DNA of 20,152 nt from an uncultured Collinsella sp. (GCA_900541875.1 UQLF01000026.1:1-20152); one strand, 5' to 3'; positions 7,271-14,476 are shown, counted from the first letter of the stretch. Numbers and translations are program-made. Notes: generated by a model from the sequence alone, not told the origin.

Positions 7271-7343
7271 TGGAGACGAAGGGAGTCGAACCCTCGGCCT
7301 CTGCCATGCGACGGCAGCGCTCTCCCAACTGAGCTACGTCCCC
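7271..7343 (-). tRNA. tRNA-Ala (anticodon CGC)
   Basis: The minus strand folds as a complete cloverleaf: 7-bp acceptor (GGGGACG / CGTCTCC), D stem GCTC/GAGC, anticodon stem CTGCC/GGCAG around the loop GTCGCAT (anticodon CGC, reads GCG), 5-nt variable region and a T arm with TTCGACT. The acceptor contains the G3-U70 wobble that identifies alanine tRNAs. The discriminator is A, and CCA is not encoded. It has its own promoter and terminator. Confidence 0.95.
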
Positions 7344-7356
7344 AGGACAAGTTGAT

Positions 7357-7384
7357 ATTTTACCTACGGCTCGCCAACTGTCAA
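7357..7384 (-). promoter_or_regulatory. Promoter of tRNA-Ala
   Basis: On the minus strand a perfect TTGACA (7384-7379) and TAAAAT (7362-7357) are separated by 16 nt. Transcription would begin about 7 nt before the tRNA 5' end. This is the strongest consensus promoter in the window. Confidence 0.8.
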
Positions 7385-7448
7385 CGCCCAATACCCAGTC
7401 TTTTTGGGGCGCGGCTATTTTGACAACTTTTCGAACAGGCGATCCTCT

Positions 7449-7485
7449 CGATGATTTTTTAATCCCCGTCCCAGAAAAATCATCG
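7449..7485 (-). repeat. GGGAC-loop hairpin behind the radical SAM gene
   Basis: An 11-bp perfect stem (CGATGATTTTT / AAAAATCATCG, arms 7449-7459 and 7475-7485) lies 9 nt after the radical SAM stop codon. On the minus strand the loop reads CTGGGACGGGGATTA, close to the family A loop (TTGGGACAGGTTTA) although the stem is unrelated. It may serve as terminator, but no T-run follows the stem. Confidence 0.7.
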
Positions 7486-7494
7486 ACGAACGCA

Positions 7495-8433
7495 CTACTT
7501 TGCGCTGGTAAGAACACCGGTGGTGTCGAACGCTGGGGTGAAGCTCTCGTCTACCGCGCCGCCCTCTTGCCAGAACATCGTCGTAAAGCCCAGGTCGTCG
7601 GCATGGTCGAGCACCTGCTCGTACTCCTCGCGCGTCACGGCGCGCGCCAGATCGCCGCCTTGTTCGCGCATAAGCGCATTGGGCGTGTACTGGTTCATGA
7701 CCGAGATCGGCACGTCGCCCACCGTCTGCCACACCAGGTCCAGCACGCGGCATGAATCGTCTGCATGTCCCGGCAGTACCAGATGGCGCACAATGATGCC
7801 GCGCTTCATGAGCCCGTCCTCGTCCACCAGCTCTCCCCCGCGGCGCTCGATCTCGCACGCCATCTGAGCCAGGCCTGACACAGCCACACGTGGGTAGTCC
7901 TTTATATGAGAGAGTGACTGCGCAAGCGCCGCATCGGCATATTTAAAGTCGGTAAGCCACACGTCAACTAGATCGCCGAGCGCCGCCACGGCACTCGCGC
8001 GCTCGTAACCACTCGTGTTGTAGACGATCGGGATGACCAGCCCGCGCGCCCGTGCCGCGGCAATCGCAGCCGGCAACAGGTGCGCGTAGTGCGTCGCCGT
8101 CACCAAATTGATGTTGTTGGCACCCTGGTCCTGCAGTTCCAGCATAATCTCGACCAGGCGCTCAGGCGAAATCTCAAGGCCAAAATTGCCGGTCGAGATC
8201 TCGTGGTTCTGGCAGTAGATACATTTAAGCGAGCAACCGCTAAAGAAGATCGTGCCCGAACCGGCCTCGCCCGAGATAGGCGGCTCCTCCCACATATGAA
8301 GCGCCGCGCGGGCCACCCTAAGCGTGTCGTTAGCACCGCATACGCCGCGCGCGCCCTCATCGCGCGCCGCACCGCAACGGCGCGGACACAAATGGCAGGC
8401 GGACGAAAAAAGTTCGGTCAACGACGTCGGCAT
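7495..8433 (-). CDS. Radical SAM protein, PflX-like (pyruvate formate-lyase activase related)
   Basis: A 312-residue radical SAM enzyme. The core cluster motif is C67-x3-C71-x2-C74 in SGCSLKCIYCQN, binding the 4Fe-4S cluster that cleaves S-adenosylmethionine. Upstream is a second cysteine set, C13-x2-C16-x3-C20 and C32, in the CHLCPRRCG context typical of the PflX group (COG1313-type proteins). These resemble activases of glycyl radical enzymes, but their true substrate is not established, and no glycyl radical enzyme gene is in this window. The start at 8433 was chosen because GGAG lies 9 nt upstream and the CHLCPRRCG domain follows at once; 57 further upstream codons are open but cover the promoter region. 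The gene is divergent from the 6S RNA candidate. Confidence 0.88.
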   Translation of the reverse strand: MPTSLTELFSSACHLCPRRCGAARDEGARGVCGANDTLRVARAALHMWEEPPISGEAGSGTIFFSGCSLKCIYCQNHEISTGNFGLEISPERLVEIMLELQDQGANNINLVTATHYAHLLPAAIAAARARGLVIPIVYNTSGYERASAVAALGDLVDVWLTDFKYADAALAQSLSHIKDYPRVAVSGLAQMACEIERRGGELVDEDGLMKRGIIVRHLVLPGHADDSCRVLDLVWQTVGDVPISVMNQYTPNALMREQGGDLARAVTREEYEQVLDHADDLGFTTMFWQEGGAVDESFTPAFDTTGVLTSAK

Positions 8434-8517
8434 AAAAACATGCTCCAAAACAACGATTCGGCAGCTCAAACGTAAAGGGCCAGACCGCGTAGACGGCTCC
8501 GTCCCTAAGGCGCCGTA

Positions 8518-8546
8518 ATCGTCCGACACGATTTTTGTAATGTCAA
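8518..8546 (-). promoter_or_regulatory. Candidate promoter of the radical SAM gene
   Basis: On the minus strand TTGACA (8546-8541) and GACGAT (8523-8518) are separated by 17 nt. The -35 box is perfect, the -10 box poor. The leader would be about 75-80 nt. It lies back to back with the 6S RNA promoter. Confidence 0.45.
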
Positions 8547-8571
8547 GACTGGAATCGATAAAGTGCCGCTT

Positions 8572-8577
8572 TATGAT
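8572..8577 (+). promoter_or_regulatory. -10 element of the 6S RNA candidate
   Basis: TATGAT at 8572-8577 is a near-consensus -10 box placed 6 nt before the proposed 5' end at 8584. The -35 region is weak (CTGGAA at 17-nt spacing). Confidence 0.5.
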
Positions 8578-8583
8578 GTAGGT

Positions 8584-8754
8584 ATTCCGCCCCCCGCGGA
8601 GCAACTGGGTGAACCGTCGCGTTTATTTAGGGAGCCCACACAGTCGTACCTAGTACAGGTATCCTTCGTTGTTAAGGACGCTGGAACAGTCGATGAGGGC
8701 ACCCACCTGTTTTAGGTGGGTTCATTTTCGTAACGTGGGGGGTGGTTTTCTTTT
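8584..8754 (+). ncRNA. ssrS: 6S RNA candidate (RNA polymerase regulator)
   Basis: About 171 nt of non-coding sequence with the architecture of 6S RNA. A 12-bp closing stem pairs 8587-8598 (CCGCCCCCCGCG) with 8734-8745 (CGTGGGGGGTGG) using two G-U pairs; inside it TGAACC (8611-8616) can pair with GGTTCA (8719-8724). A central bubble follows, then a long irregular hairpin: GCCC and TCG on the left pair with CGA and GGGC near 8691-8700, capped by TCCTT/AAGGA. The 3' side of the bubble folds a small hairpin, ACCCACCT-GTTTT-AGGTGGGT (8701-8721), a feature I associate with many 6S RNAs. The closing stem is followed by TTTTCTTTT (8746-8754), giving a natural end. A good -10 box precedes it. The length matches the usual 160-200 nt. 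By family function it would bind housekeeping RNA polymerase as an open-promoter mimic. The identification rests on structure, not on a covariance-model search. Confidence 0.62.
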
Positions 8755-8958
8755 GCCGAAAATCACCATACAGTCCATATGGATCCCCGCCGGCATCCCG
8801 ACAAGTCATCGACAACATCCCAATATCTGGTAAGCGCGTGATTATCGCTGCGTGCAATTACATGCACCCCCCTTGGTCGAGTATTATGGTTTGGCTATGC
8901 CCTTTGCGCATGGCGTTCTTCTGACCTTTTCCTTCGACGCTTGGCGGTTTTTAGATTC
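8755..8958. other. Upstream region of the TagO/WecA-like gene
   Basis: About 200 bp between the 6S candidate and the transferase start. I see no convincing promoter (best pair TTGGTC-17-TATGCC is weak), no hairpin of note and no credible small gene. The transferase reading frame stays open upstream of 8959 but without a better start. Confidence 0.5.
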
Positions 8959-10158
8959 ATGGCTTCATCCCCGAGCTACATACCGTACCTATGCGTGGCA
9001 GCGGCGGCTTTTATCACGACCTTCCTCGCGGTGCCCCTGGTCAAGCGCTTGGCAATTAAGCTCGATGCCGTCGACTATCCTTCTAAGCGCCGCATCAACA
9101 CCAAGCCCATCCCGCGTTTGGGCGGAACGGCGGTGTTTTTGGGCCTCGTCGTCGCCTGTATTGTGCAGATCCTGGGCACCTGGTACCTGGGCTGGCCGCC
9201 CGTTTTGGTGCCGCACCCGCGCCTGCACATCAGCTACCCCGTGCTGGCACTCTCCTTTACCGTGATCTTTGCGACCGGCGCGATCGATGATGTCTTCCAG
9301 CTCAAACCCAAGCAAAAGCTGGCCGGCCAGGTCCTCGCCGCGCTCATCGCCTGCGTGGGCGGCTTAAAAATCGGCGTCATCGTCAACCCGTTTGCCCCTG
9401 GCGAGATCATGCTTGGTTGGCTCGCCTACCCCATCACCGTGATCTACCTGGTGGCGTTCACCAACATCATCAACCTCATCGACGGCCTCGACGGTCTGGC
9501 CACGGGCATTTGCGGCATTGCATCGTTCACCATGTTCACGATGGCCATGCTTTCGGGCCGTATCGACGCCGCCGCGCTCTCCATCGCGCTCTTTGGCTCG
9601 TGCGTGGCTTTTCTGCATTACAACTTCAACCCCGCGAGCATCTTCTTGGGCGACTCGGGGTCGCTGCTGTTGGGCTTCGCTTTGGGCTCCATCTCGCTGC
9701 TCAACGTGAGCCGCACCGCCGCGCTTACCTCGCTCATCATCCCGCTCATCGTGGCAGGCGTGCCCATCATCGACACGTTCAGCGCCATCGTGCGCCGCAA
9801 GCGGGCCCACATTAGCATCGGACAGGCCGACAAGGGCCATATCCACCACCGCCTAATCCAAGAGGGTTACAACCAAAAGCAGGCCGTGCTGCTCATCTAC
9901 GCCTGGTGCATCATGCTTTCGGCCAGCGCCGCCGCCATCAATCAGGTCGAGGTGCCCACGCGCGTGCTCATCTTTGTCGTGCTCGCCATTGGCTCGGCGG
10001 CCTTCGCCAAGCACCTGCACCTGTTTAAGCCCGTCCTGCGCCACCATTACAACAAGCGCACGCACGAGGACGAGCTGGTAACCCCCGACGACCCCGCTTT
10101 TGAACAGGAGGAACAAGCAGCCGAGGAACGTAAAGAAGAGCGCCACCACAAGCTCTAG
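8959..10158 (+). CDS. Undecaprenyl-phosphate sugar-1-phosphate transferase (TagO/WecA/MraY family)
   Basis: An integral membrane enzyme that starts polymer synthesis by moving a sugar-1-phosphate (usually GlcNAc-1-P) from its UDP carrier to undecaprenyl phosphate. The 399-residue protein has about ten hydrophobic helices and the family motifs in order: RRINTKPIPRLGG (44-56), D110-D111 in GAIDDVFQLKPKQK, NLIDGLDGLATG (172-183), FLGDSGS (229-235) and the cytoplasmic HIHHRL (294-299). These fit the TagO/WecA group better than MraY, which carries a different His region. After the last helix comes a charged Glu/His/Lys tail of about 35 residues. ATG at 8959 is preferred over an in-frame TTG at 8941; neither has a strong ribosome site. 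trpS follows 160 bp downstream. It may work with the flippase at 18.4 kb in envelope polysaccharide synthesis, which is inference. Confidence 0.92.
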   Translation: MASSPSYIPYLCVAAAAFITTFLAVPLVKRLAIKLDAVDYPSKRRINTKPIPRLGGTAVFLGLVVACIVQILGTWYLGWPPVLVPHPRLHISYPVLALSFTVIFATGAIDDVFQLKPKQKLAGQVLAALIACVGGLKIGVIVNPFAPGEIMLGWLAYPITVIYLVAFTNIINLIDGLDGLATGICGIASFTMFTMAMLSGRIDAAALSIALFGSCVAFLHYNFNPASIFLGDSGSLLLGFALGSISLLNVSRTAALTSLIIPLIVAGVPIIDTFSAIVRRKRAHISIGQADKGHIHHRLIQEGYNQKQAVLLIYAWCIMLSASAAAINQVEVPTRVLIFVVLAIGSAAFAKHLHLFKPVLRHHYNKRTHEDELVTPDDPAFEQEEQAAEERKEERHHKL

Positions 10159-10318
10159 GATAAGCTGCCGAGGATGCGCCCAGGCAACGCTGGCCAAGCG
10201 CAGCCGCGCCGCACCCATCGCACAAGCCGCCCCTCTCCCGCCCCTCGCCTACTTACGCCCTACTCCTTTCAATAAACGCGTTATCATCTTGACCCATGAA
10301 CATACGTTAGGAGCAATC

Positions 10319-11368
10319 ATGCCAAACGAGAACAGCTACGAAGTCGCGCTGCAAAAGAGCAACGCCATTCGCGAGGGCCTGGCAAAGACGCCCGAGAAGT
10401 TCACCATGCTCACCGGCGACCGCCCGACCGGACGCTTGCACCTGGGTCATTACTTCGGCACCCTCAAGGGCCGCGTGGAGCTACAGAACATGGGCGCCAA
10501 GACCAACGTGCTCATCGCCGACTACCAGGTCATCACCGACCGCGACACCACCGAGCACATCCAGGACAACGTGTACAACATGGTCATGGACTACCTTGCC
10601 TGCGGCATCGACCCCGACAAGACCATGATCTACGCGCACTCCGCCGTGCCCGCCGCAAACCAGCTCATGCTGCCGTTCCTGTCGCTGGTGTCCGAGGCCG
10701 AGCTGGCGCGCAACCCCACGGTCAAGGCCGAGATGGAGGCCTCGGGCCACGAGCTCACCGGCCTTCTGCTCACCTACCCGGTGCATCAGGCCTGCGACAT
10801 TCTGTTCTGCAAGGGCAACGTCGTGCCGGTCGGTCGCGACCAGCTGCCGCACATCGAGCTCACCCGCACCATCGCACGCCGCTTTAACAACCGCTACGGC
10901 AAGGTGTTCCCCGAGGTCGACGCGCTTCTGTCCGAGACCCCGCTGCTGCCCGGCCTAGACGGTCGCAAGATGAGCAAGAGCTACGGCAACGCCATCAATA
11001 TTTCGATGACCGCCGAGGAGACGGCCAAGCGCATCAAGAAGAGCCAGACCGACTCCAAGCGCATGATCACGTTTGATCCCGAGAACCGCCCCGGCGTATC
11101 CGGCCTGCTTTCCACGGCTGCCATCTGCACTGGTCGTTCCGAGGTCGAGATTGCCGAGGAGATCGGCATGGGCGGCTCCGGCCAGCTCAAGAAGTACGTG
11201 ACCGAGGCCGTCAACGAGTACTTCGCCCCGATCCGTGAGCGTCGCCAGCGCTACGAGAACGACCTGGATTACGTCAAGGACGTGCTGCACGAGGGCAATC
11301 GCCGCGCCAACGAGATCGCTGAGCAGACCCTGACCGAGGTTCGGGACGCCATGGGCATGGTGTACTAG
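10319..11368 (+). CDS. trpS: Tryptophanyl-tRNA synthetase
   Basis: Charges tRNA-Trp with tryptophan using ATP in the cytosol. The 349-residue product is a class I synthetase: HIGH-type signature PTGRLHLGHYFG (36-47, H41 and H44), the specificity region with GRDQLPHIELTRTIARRFN, and KMSKS at 217-221 in GRKMSKSYGN. The LTGDRPTG lead-in and overall length fit TrpRS rather than TyrRS. ATG at 10319 is preceded by TAGGAG at ideal spacing; the open frame extends upstream but lacks similarity. A possible -10 (TATCAT, 10282-10287) lies 30 nt before the start, with no good -35. I see no T-box or attenuator in the 160-bp leader. A strong UACG-loop terminator follows at 11405-11431. Confidence 0.97.
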   Translation: MPNENSYEVALQKSNAIREGLAKTPEKFTMLTGDRPTGRLHLGHYFGTLKGRVELQNMGAKTNVLIADYQVITDRDTTEHIQDNVYNMVMDYLACGIDPDKTMIYAHSAVPAANQLMLPFLSLVSEAELARNPTVKAEMEASGHELTGLLLTYPVHQACDILFCKGNVVPVGRDQLPHIELTRTIARRFNNRYGKVFPEVDALLSETPLLPGLDGRKMSKSYGNAINISMTAEETAKRIKKSQTDSKRMITFDPENRPGVSGLLSTAAICTGRSEVEIAEEIGMGGSGQLKKYVTEAVNEYFAPIRERRQRYENDLDYVKDVLHEGNRRANEIAEQTLTEVRDAMGMVY

Positions 11369-11404
11369 ACCGATCTGCTGGCTTGAGCTTTCGATTGCTT
11401 TAGG

Positions 11405-11431
11405 GCGGACGCTACGGCGTCCGCTTTTTTT
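11405..11431 (+). terminator. Intrinsic terminator of trpS
   Basis: An 8-bp stem (GCGGACGC / GCGTCCGC, arms 11405-11412 and 11417-11424) is closed by a cUACGg tetraloop and followed by seven T (11425-11431). Confidence 0.95.
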
Positions 11432-11478
11432 GGAGCCGGACCGCTTCGGCTCCGTCCAACGCACTCCCCCGACAAACA

Positions 11479-11520
11479 GGAACAGGCCCGCTGGCAGTAA
11501 GTTGCCAGCGGGCCTGTTCC
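11479..11520. repeat. 18-bp perfect hairpin with 6-nt loop
   Basis: Arms 11479-11496 (GGAACAGGCCCGCTGGCA) and 11503-11520 are exact complements around GTAAGT. No T-run follows on either strand, and trpS already has a terminator 50 nt earlier. It begins with GGAACAGG, near the GGGACAGG core of the other elements. Confidence 0.85.
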
Positions 11521-11704
11521 CGAAGTACACCGTTGAATCGCACAGAGGGGAGGAATGCGAATCAAACTCAACAGGGCAGGCTTTTTCATCGCCTATTGCC
11601 TGCTCCGTTGCTGAAACCAATATAGTTCACCGTGGTTTACTTTCTAGCGTCAATATGCACCGCCATACCTTCTCCATAAGTTAGCTCCGGTAAACCTGCA
11701 ACGG
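11521..11704. other. Intergenic stretch without a recognised gene
   Basis: This is the rest of the 393-bp gap between the convergent trpS and MGMT-type genes. It is less GC-rich than the genes. A 19-codon open frame at 11555-11614 was judged not credible. An imperfect stem (GGGCAGGC near 11574 with GCCTGCTC near 11597) is the only structure seen. It may be the remnant of something lost. Confidence 0.5.
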
Positions 11705-11745
11705 AAAACCACCACAAAGGAGGCAGAAACCTTTGTGGTGGTTTT
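11705..11745. repeat. Repeat hairpin family B, copy 1 (bidirectional terminator-like)
   Basis: A 16-bp perfect stem (AAAACCACCACAAAGG and complement, arms 11705-11720 and 11730-11745) with a 9-nt loop (AGGCAGAAA). It lies 16 nt past the MGMT-type stop codon (minus strand) and can terminate both ways because of its A/T ends. The loop lacks the GGACAGG core of copies 2-4. Confidence 0.85.
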
Positions 11746-11761
11746 AGCCACGGTAGAGCCG

Positions 11762-12082
11762 CTAGAGCCCTGCTGGCCAGCGACAGGCGGCCAAGTCGAC
11801 GTGCATGGGATCGATAAACGTCACGCCCTCCCCCGTTAAGAGCTCACGCTGAGCATCGGGGCCGCCAAACGCAAAGCCCTCGCAAATACGGCCATCGGCA
11901 AACACCACACGATGGCAGGGAATCAGACCAGGGCGCGGATTGCTGTGCAGCGCATAGCCCACATAGCGCGCGCTTCGCGGACGACCGGCGAGCAGCGCCA
12001 CCTGTCCGTACGTGGCGACCATCCCCTCGGGAATCTGCTCGACCACCTCGTACACCCGCTCAAAAAAGCCCTCAGACGCCAT
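11762..12082 (-). CDS. MGMT-family DNA-binding protein (O6-alkylguanine transferase-like)
   Basis: A 106-residue protein equal to the C-terminal, DNA-binding domain of O6-methylguanine-DNA methyltransferases. It has the helix-turn-helix region TYGQVALLAGRPRSARYVGYAL (24-45) and the active-site box PCHRV with C56. The N-terminal ribonuclease-H-like domain of Ogt/Ada is absent. Short proteins of this kind are often alkyltransferase-like (ATL) DNA-lesion sensors, which have Trp in place of the Cys; here the Cys is kept, so alkyl transfer is possible in principle. The start at 12082 follows AAGGGAGT with good spacing. It is preceded by degV on the same strand, but a family B hairpin lies between. 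Family certain; activity (repair enzyme or sensor) open. Confidence 0.88.
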   Translation of the reverse strand: MASEGFFERVYEVVEQIPEGMVATYGQVALLAGRPRSARYVGYALHSNPRPGLIPCHRVVFADGRICEGFAFGGPDAQRELLTGEGVTFIDPMHVDLAACRWPAGL

Positions 12083-12110
12083 TGCTCACTCCCTTCCACC
12101 CGGAAAAGCA

Positions 12111-12151
12111 TAAACCACCACAAAGGTGCCTGTCCCCTTTGTGGTGGTTTA
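12111..12151. repeat. Repeat hairpin family B, copy 2, behind degV
   Basis: A 16-bp perfect stem (TAAACCACCACAAAGG and complement, arms 12111-12126 and 12136-12151). The 9-nt loop reads GGACAGGCA on the minus strand. It lies 11 nt past the degV stop codon and likely ends its transcript. Confidence 0.87.
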
Positions 12152-12162
12152 TGGCAAGTCGG

Positions 12163-13017
12163 TTAATTGGCGGGCTGGAAGAAGGCTACGGCTACGGCGC
12201 CGGGACCTACGTGGGTGCCGATGGTGGCGCCGATAGTGTGGACGGGCAGCTCGCCCTCGGTGTGGCCAGCCCACAGCGCCGCACTGTCATCGATATACTT
12301 CTTGAGCACCGCGTCCGAAAGGCCCGTATAGCCGAGCGCCAGCGGCATGGAAAAGTCGACGCCGCCCGCCTGCTCGACCTTCTGGTTCAACAAGTTTCGA
12401 CCGTTTTTGGAACCGCGCGCCTTGCCCAACTGCACGATGAGGCCGTCCTCGGCGGCCACGACCGGCTTCACGTTGAGCAGCGTACCCACGGCGCCGGCCG
12501 CAGCAGACAGACGACCGCCACGCACCAGATACTCCAACGTCTCGAGCAGGCCGATAACCACCACGCGGTCGCGCACGGCCTCGACCGCTGCCGCGATCTG
12601 GGCCGCACTACGGCCCTCGTCCACCAAGCGCAGCGCATACTCGACCAGCACGCGCTCGCCCAAGGTCACGTTATTGCTATCCACGACGAACACGTCGCCG
12701 CCCGGCGCCTCGGCAAGTGCCGTACGAGCACTCTGGTTGGTGCCCGAAAGCTTGGCGCCCACGGTAATAATCACCGCCTCGTCGCCGGCCTCACGCGCCT
12801 CGGCAATCGCCTGCGAAAACGCGTACGGGTTGACCTGGCCGGTCTTGGGCAGCTCGTCGCGCTCCACGAGCATCTCGTAAAAGCGCTGGTGATCGATGTC
12901 GACACCATCCATGTACACATCGGTGCCAAAGGTGACGGACAGCGGCAGAACACGCAGAGCGGGATGCTCAGCCGGCGTCATATCGCTCGCGGAATCGGTA
13001 ATAATACGAATGGACAT
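12163..13017 (-). CDS. DegV family fatty-acid-binding protein
   Basis: DegV proteins bind a fatty acid; the FakB members present it to the kinase FakA for phosphorylation and phospholipid synthesis. The 284-residue protein shows the N-terminal TDSASDM (7-13), GTDVYMDGVDI (31-41), the loop LPKTGQVNP (57-64; many relatives have TSQPSP, so this is a divergent lipid-site loop), GAKLSGTNQSA (88-98) and RGGRLS (166-171) near the fatty-acid carboxylate site. No fakA gene is in the window. ATG at 13017 follows AAAGGA; the open frame continues 16 codons upstream without support. It lies 119 bp downstream of marR on the same strand with no terminator between, so the two may be cotranscribed. Confidence 0.92.
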   Translation of the reverse strand: MSIRIITDSASDMTPAEHPALRVLPLSVTFGTDVYMDGVDIDHQRFYEMLVERDELPKTGQVNPYAFSQAIAEAREAGDEAVIITVGAKLSGTNQSARTALAEAPGGDVFVVDSNNVTLGERVLVEYALRLVDEGRSAAQIAAAVEAVRDRVVVIGLLETLEYLVRGGRLSAAAGAVGTLLNVKPVVAAEDGLIVQLGKARGSKNGRNLLNQKVEQAGGVDFSMPLALGYTGLSDAVLKKYIDDSAALWAGHTEGELPVHTIGATIGTHVGPGAVAVAFFQPAN

Positions 13018-13055
13018 AGCGAATCCTTTCTTGCGCGGACCTCGCGCGGGGAATT

Positions 13056-13084
13056 TTGACAGCAATGCCCCGGCACGGTATACG
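13056..13084 (+). promoter_or_regulatory. Consensus-like promoter pointing antisense into marR
   Basis: On the plus strand TTGACA (13056-13061) and TATACG (13079-13084) are exactly 17 nt apart. Both neighbours (degV, marR) are on the minus strand, so a transcript from here (start near 13091) would run antisense to the 3' end of marR. No plus-strand gene is evident. Confidence 0.4.
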
Positions 13085-13136
13085 CGCTCAAACGGGACTA
13101 TGCAGTTATTAATTGGAAGCAGATGCCTTGGCGGCC

Positions 13137-13586
13137 TTAGATCTCGCGCAAGGTGTTGAGAATCGTACGCAGCGACGCATACATCTGCTCGCGCTGCTCC
13201 ACACCCATGGCCTTGCCGGTGGTGTCGAGCACTTCGCGAATGATGCGATCGGCCTCGCTCATGCTCTCACCGCCCAGGGCAGTCAGGCGCACCGGGGCAC
13301 GGTACTTGACGGCCGCATCACCCGAATCATCGACCTCGACGTAGCCGCCCTCCTCCAGATGTGCCAGTGTGCGCGAAACGGCGGCTCGGGTAACGCCGGC
13401 CATGCGGGCGAGGTCGGCGCCAGTCAGGCCGTCCTTGCTGCGCTCAAGATAGTACAGGCACATAACGTCGGAGCCCTTGAGACCCAGCCTTGCGCCCTCA
13501 GACGTCTTAATGCGCTGGATCTCCTTGTAGAGTCCGCTGATCAGTCCGACAAAGTCCTCGAAACGTGTCTCGTCGCTCTGCTGCAT
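13137..13586 (-). CDS. MarR family transcriptional regulator
   Basis: A 149-residue winged-helix repressor-type protein. Residues about 35-100 hold the DNA-binding domain: GLKGSDVMCLYYL, then the recognition segment LTGADLARMAGVTRAAVSRTLAHLEEGGYVE, and the wing with DDSGDAAVKYRAPVRLTALG. Helices on either side (10-30 and 108-145) would form the dimer interface. The ligand is unknown. The start at 13586 has only a distant GG-rich site (AAAGGCGG). Upstream, nested GTCGC/GCGAC and CGGGT/ACCCG arms at 13621-13655 could be its own operator. degV lies downstream on the same strand without a terminator, so regulation of degV is a reasonable inference. Confidence 0.93.
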   Translation of the reverse strand: MQQSDETRFEDFVGLISGLYKEIQRIKTSEGARLGLKGSDVMCLYYLERSKDGLTGADLARMAGVTRAAVSRTLAHLEEGGYVEVDDSGDAAVKYRAPVRLTALGGESMSEADRIIREVLDTTGKAMGVEQREQMYASLRTILNTLREI

Positions 13587-13620
13587 GGGAGACGACCGCC
13601 TTTCGCTTGCATAATGCTAA

Positions 13621-13655
13621 CGGGTAAACATCTTAGTCGCATAAGGCGACACCCG
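13621..13655. promoter_or_regulatory. Dyad upstream of marR, possible autoregulatory operator
   Basis: GTCGC-ATAAG-GCGAC (13636-13650) lies within CGGGT (13621-13625) and ACCCG (13651-13655). It is 35-70 nt upstream of the marR start. MarR proteins commonly bind dyads at their own promoter; the match here is by position only. Confidence 0.35.
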
Positions 13656-13691
13656 TACCCAAATACCCCATTTGTTAACCCATCAACATAA

Positions 13692-13730
13692 AAACCACCA
13701 CAAAGGGGACAGGTACCTTTGTGGTGGTTT
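13692..13730. repeat. Repeat hairpin family B, copy 3, behind the B3/4 gene
   Basis: A 15-bp perfect stem (AAACCACCACAAAGG and complement, arms 13692-13706 and 13716-13730). The 9-nt loop reads GGACAGGTA on the plus strand, so relative to its gene this copy is inverted compared with copies 2 and 4. It lies 26 nt past the stop codon of the B3/4 gene. Confidence 0.87.
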
Positions 13731-13756
13731 GGGGCATCAATAGGTTCTAGGCGCCG

Positions 13757-14476
13757 CTACAGTTCCACGCAAGGATTGTCGCGGGTCACAAGCGTCTTAA
13801 TGACAACCGTCGCTCCCAGATAGCGCTCAAGCAGCTCGGCTAAGCGATCGATCGCAGCCTGGCAATCCCCCATCCGCTCGGGCTCCACGCACTCAATCGC
13901 CAGGAACGCATCGGCCGAATCATCGGACAGCGCCGTGCGAACGCCGTCGCGCCAGTTCCAGCAGCGGCACACAGCGCCCGCATCGTCGATGTAGGCGAGC
14001 TCGCCGGGCAGCGTCGGATCGTCCGCCTCCTCGCCAAGCGGCAAGAACGCATCGCCACCGTCGGTCACCTTCAGGCGAAGGTCCCCCTCGATCGCATGCA
14101 GATCCTCGCCTCCCACGGGCAGCGCGTAGGTCAGCGACACCGTGTTGTAAATATCCACCGCGGGCGTAATGTGGCCCACCGGCTTGCCTTTGAGCACGCG
14201 TTTGAGCAAGTTCTCGATCGAGCAGCGCGCGCCTTTCTTGGTCTTGAACAGACGATAGGCCTCGCGCCATGCCTTGACCGGTGCGTTCTCGCTGATAGTG
14301 TCGCTGGTCAGATGACGCTCCGCATCGATATTGGCGCGGTCGAGCAACGCCGCAATCGCATCCACGTCCTCTTGAGGAATCTGAGCCGTGGGCTTCATGC
14401 CCTCCACGACCACAACACCGACCGCTGCCTGCGGAAACAGCTCCCAGAATGAATCCTCGGCAATAAAGCTCTTCAT
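13757..14476 (-). CDS. B3/4 domain protein (PheRS beta-like tRNA-editing domain)
   Basis: A 239-residue stand-alone version of the B3/B4 domain of phenylalanyl-tRNA synthetase beta chain, where that domain edits mischarged tRNA. The diagnostic stretch is CSIENLLKRVLKGKPVGHITPAVDIYNTVSL at 85-115, followed by ALPVGGEDLHAIEG (118-131). Free-standing members are widespread but their role is mostly untested; trans-editing of a mischarged tRNA or binding of a free amino acid are both possible. ATG at 14476 is preferred over 14491 because GGGAG sits just before it. It has no catalytic synthetase domain. Candidate promoter at 14621-14649, leaving a structured leader of about 138 nt. Confidence 0.88.
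   Translation of the reverse strand: MKSFIAEDSFWELFPQAAVGVVVVEGMKPTAQIPQEDVDAIAALLDRANIDAERHLTSDTISENAPVKAWREAYRLFKTKKGARCSIENLLKRVLKGKPVGHITPAVDIYNTVSLTYALPVGGEDLHAIEGDLRLKVTDGGDAFLPLGEEADDPTLPGELAYIDDAGAVCRCWNWRDGVRTALSDDSADAFLAIECVEPERMGDCQAAIDRLAELLERYLGATVVIKTLVTRDNPCVEL

Noticed and set aside
8701..8721. Stand-alone terminator hairpin ACCCACCT/AGGTGGGT
   Set aside because: It lies inside the larger paired structure closed by 8587-8598 with 8734-8745, and the following T-run is broken; the better end is the TTTTCTTTT after the closing stem.
8584..8754. SRP RNA, tmRNA or RNase P RNA as alternatives to 6S RNA
   Set aside because: The SRP GGAAGGAAGCAG-type loop, the tmRNA alanine acceptor end and the RNase P core motifs are absent; length and closing-stem layout fit 6S best.
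11555..11614. 19-codon open frame with GGAGG almost touching its ATG
   Set aside because: The ribosome-site spacing (about 1-2 nt) is too short, and there is no promoter and no leader-peptide context; trpS ends upstream with a strong terminator.
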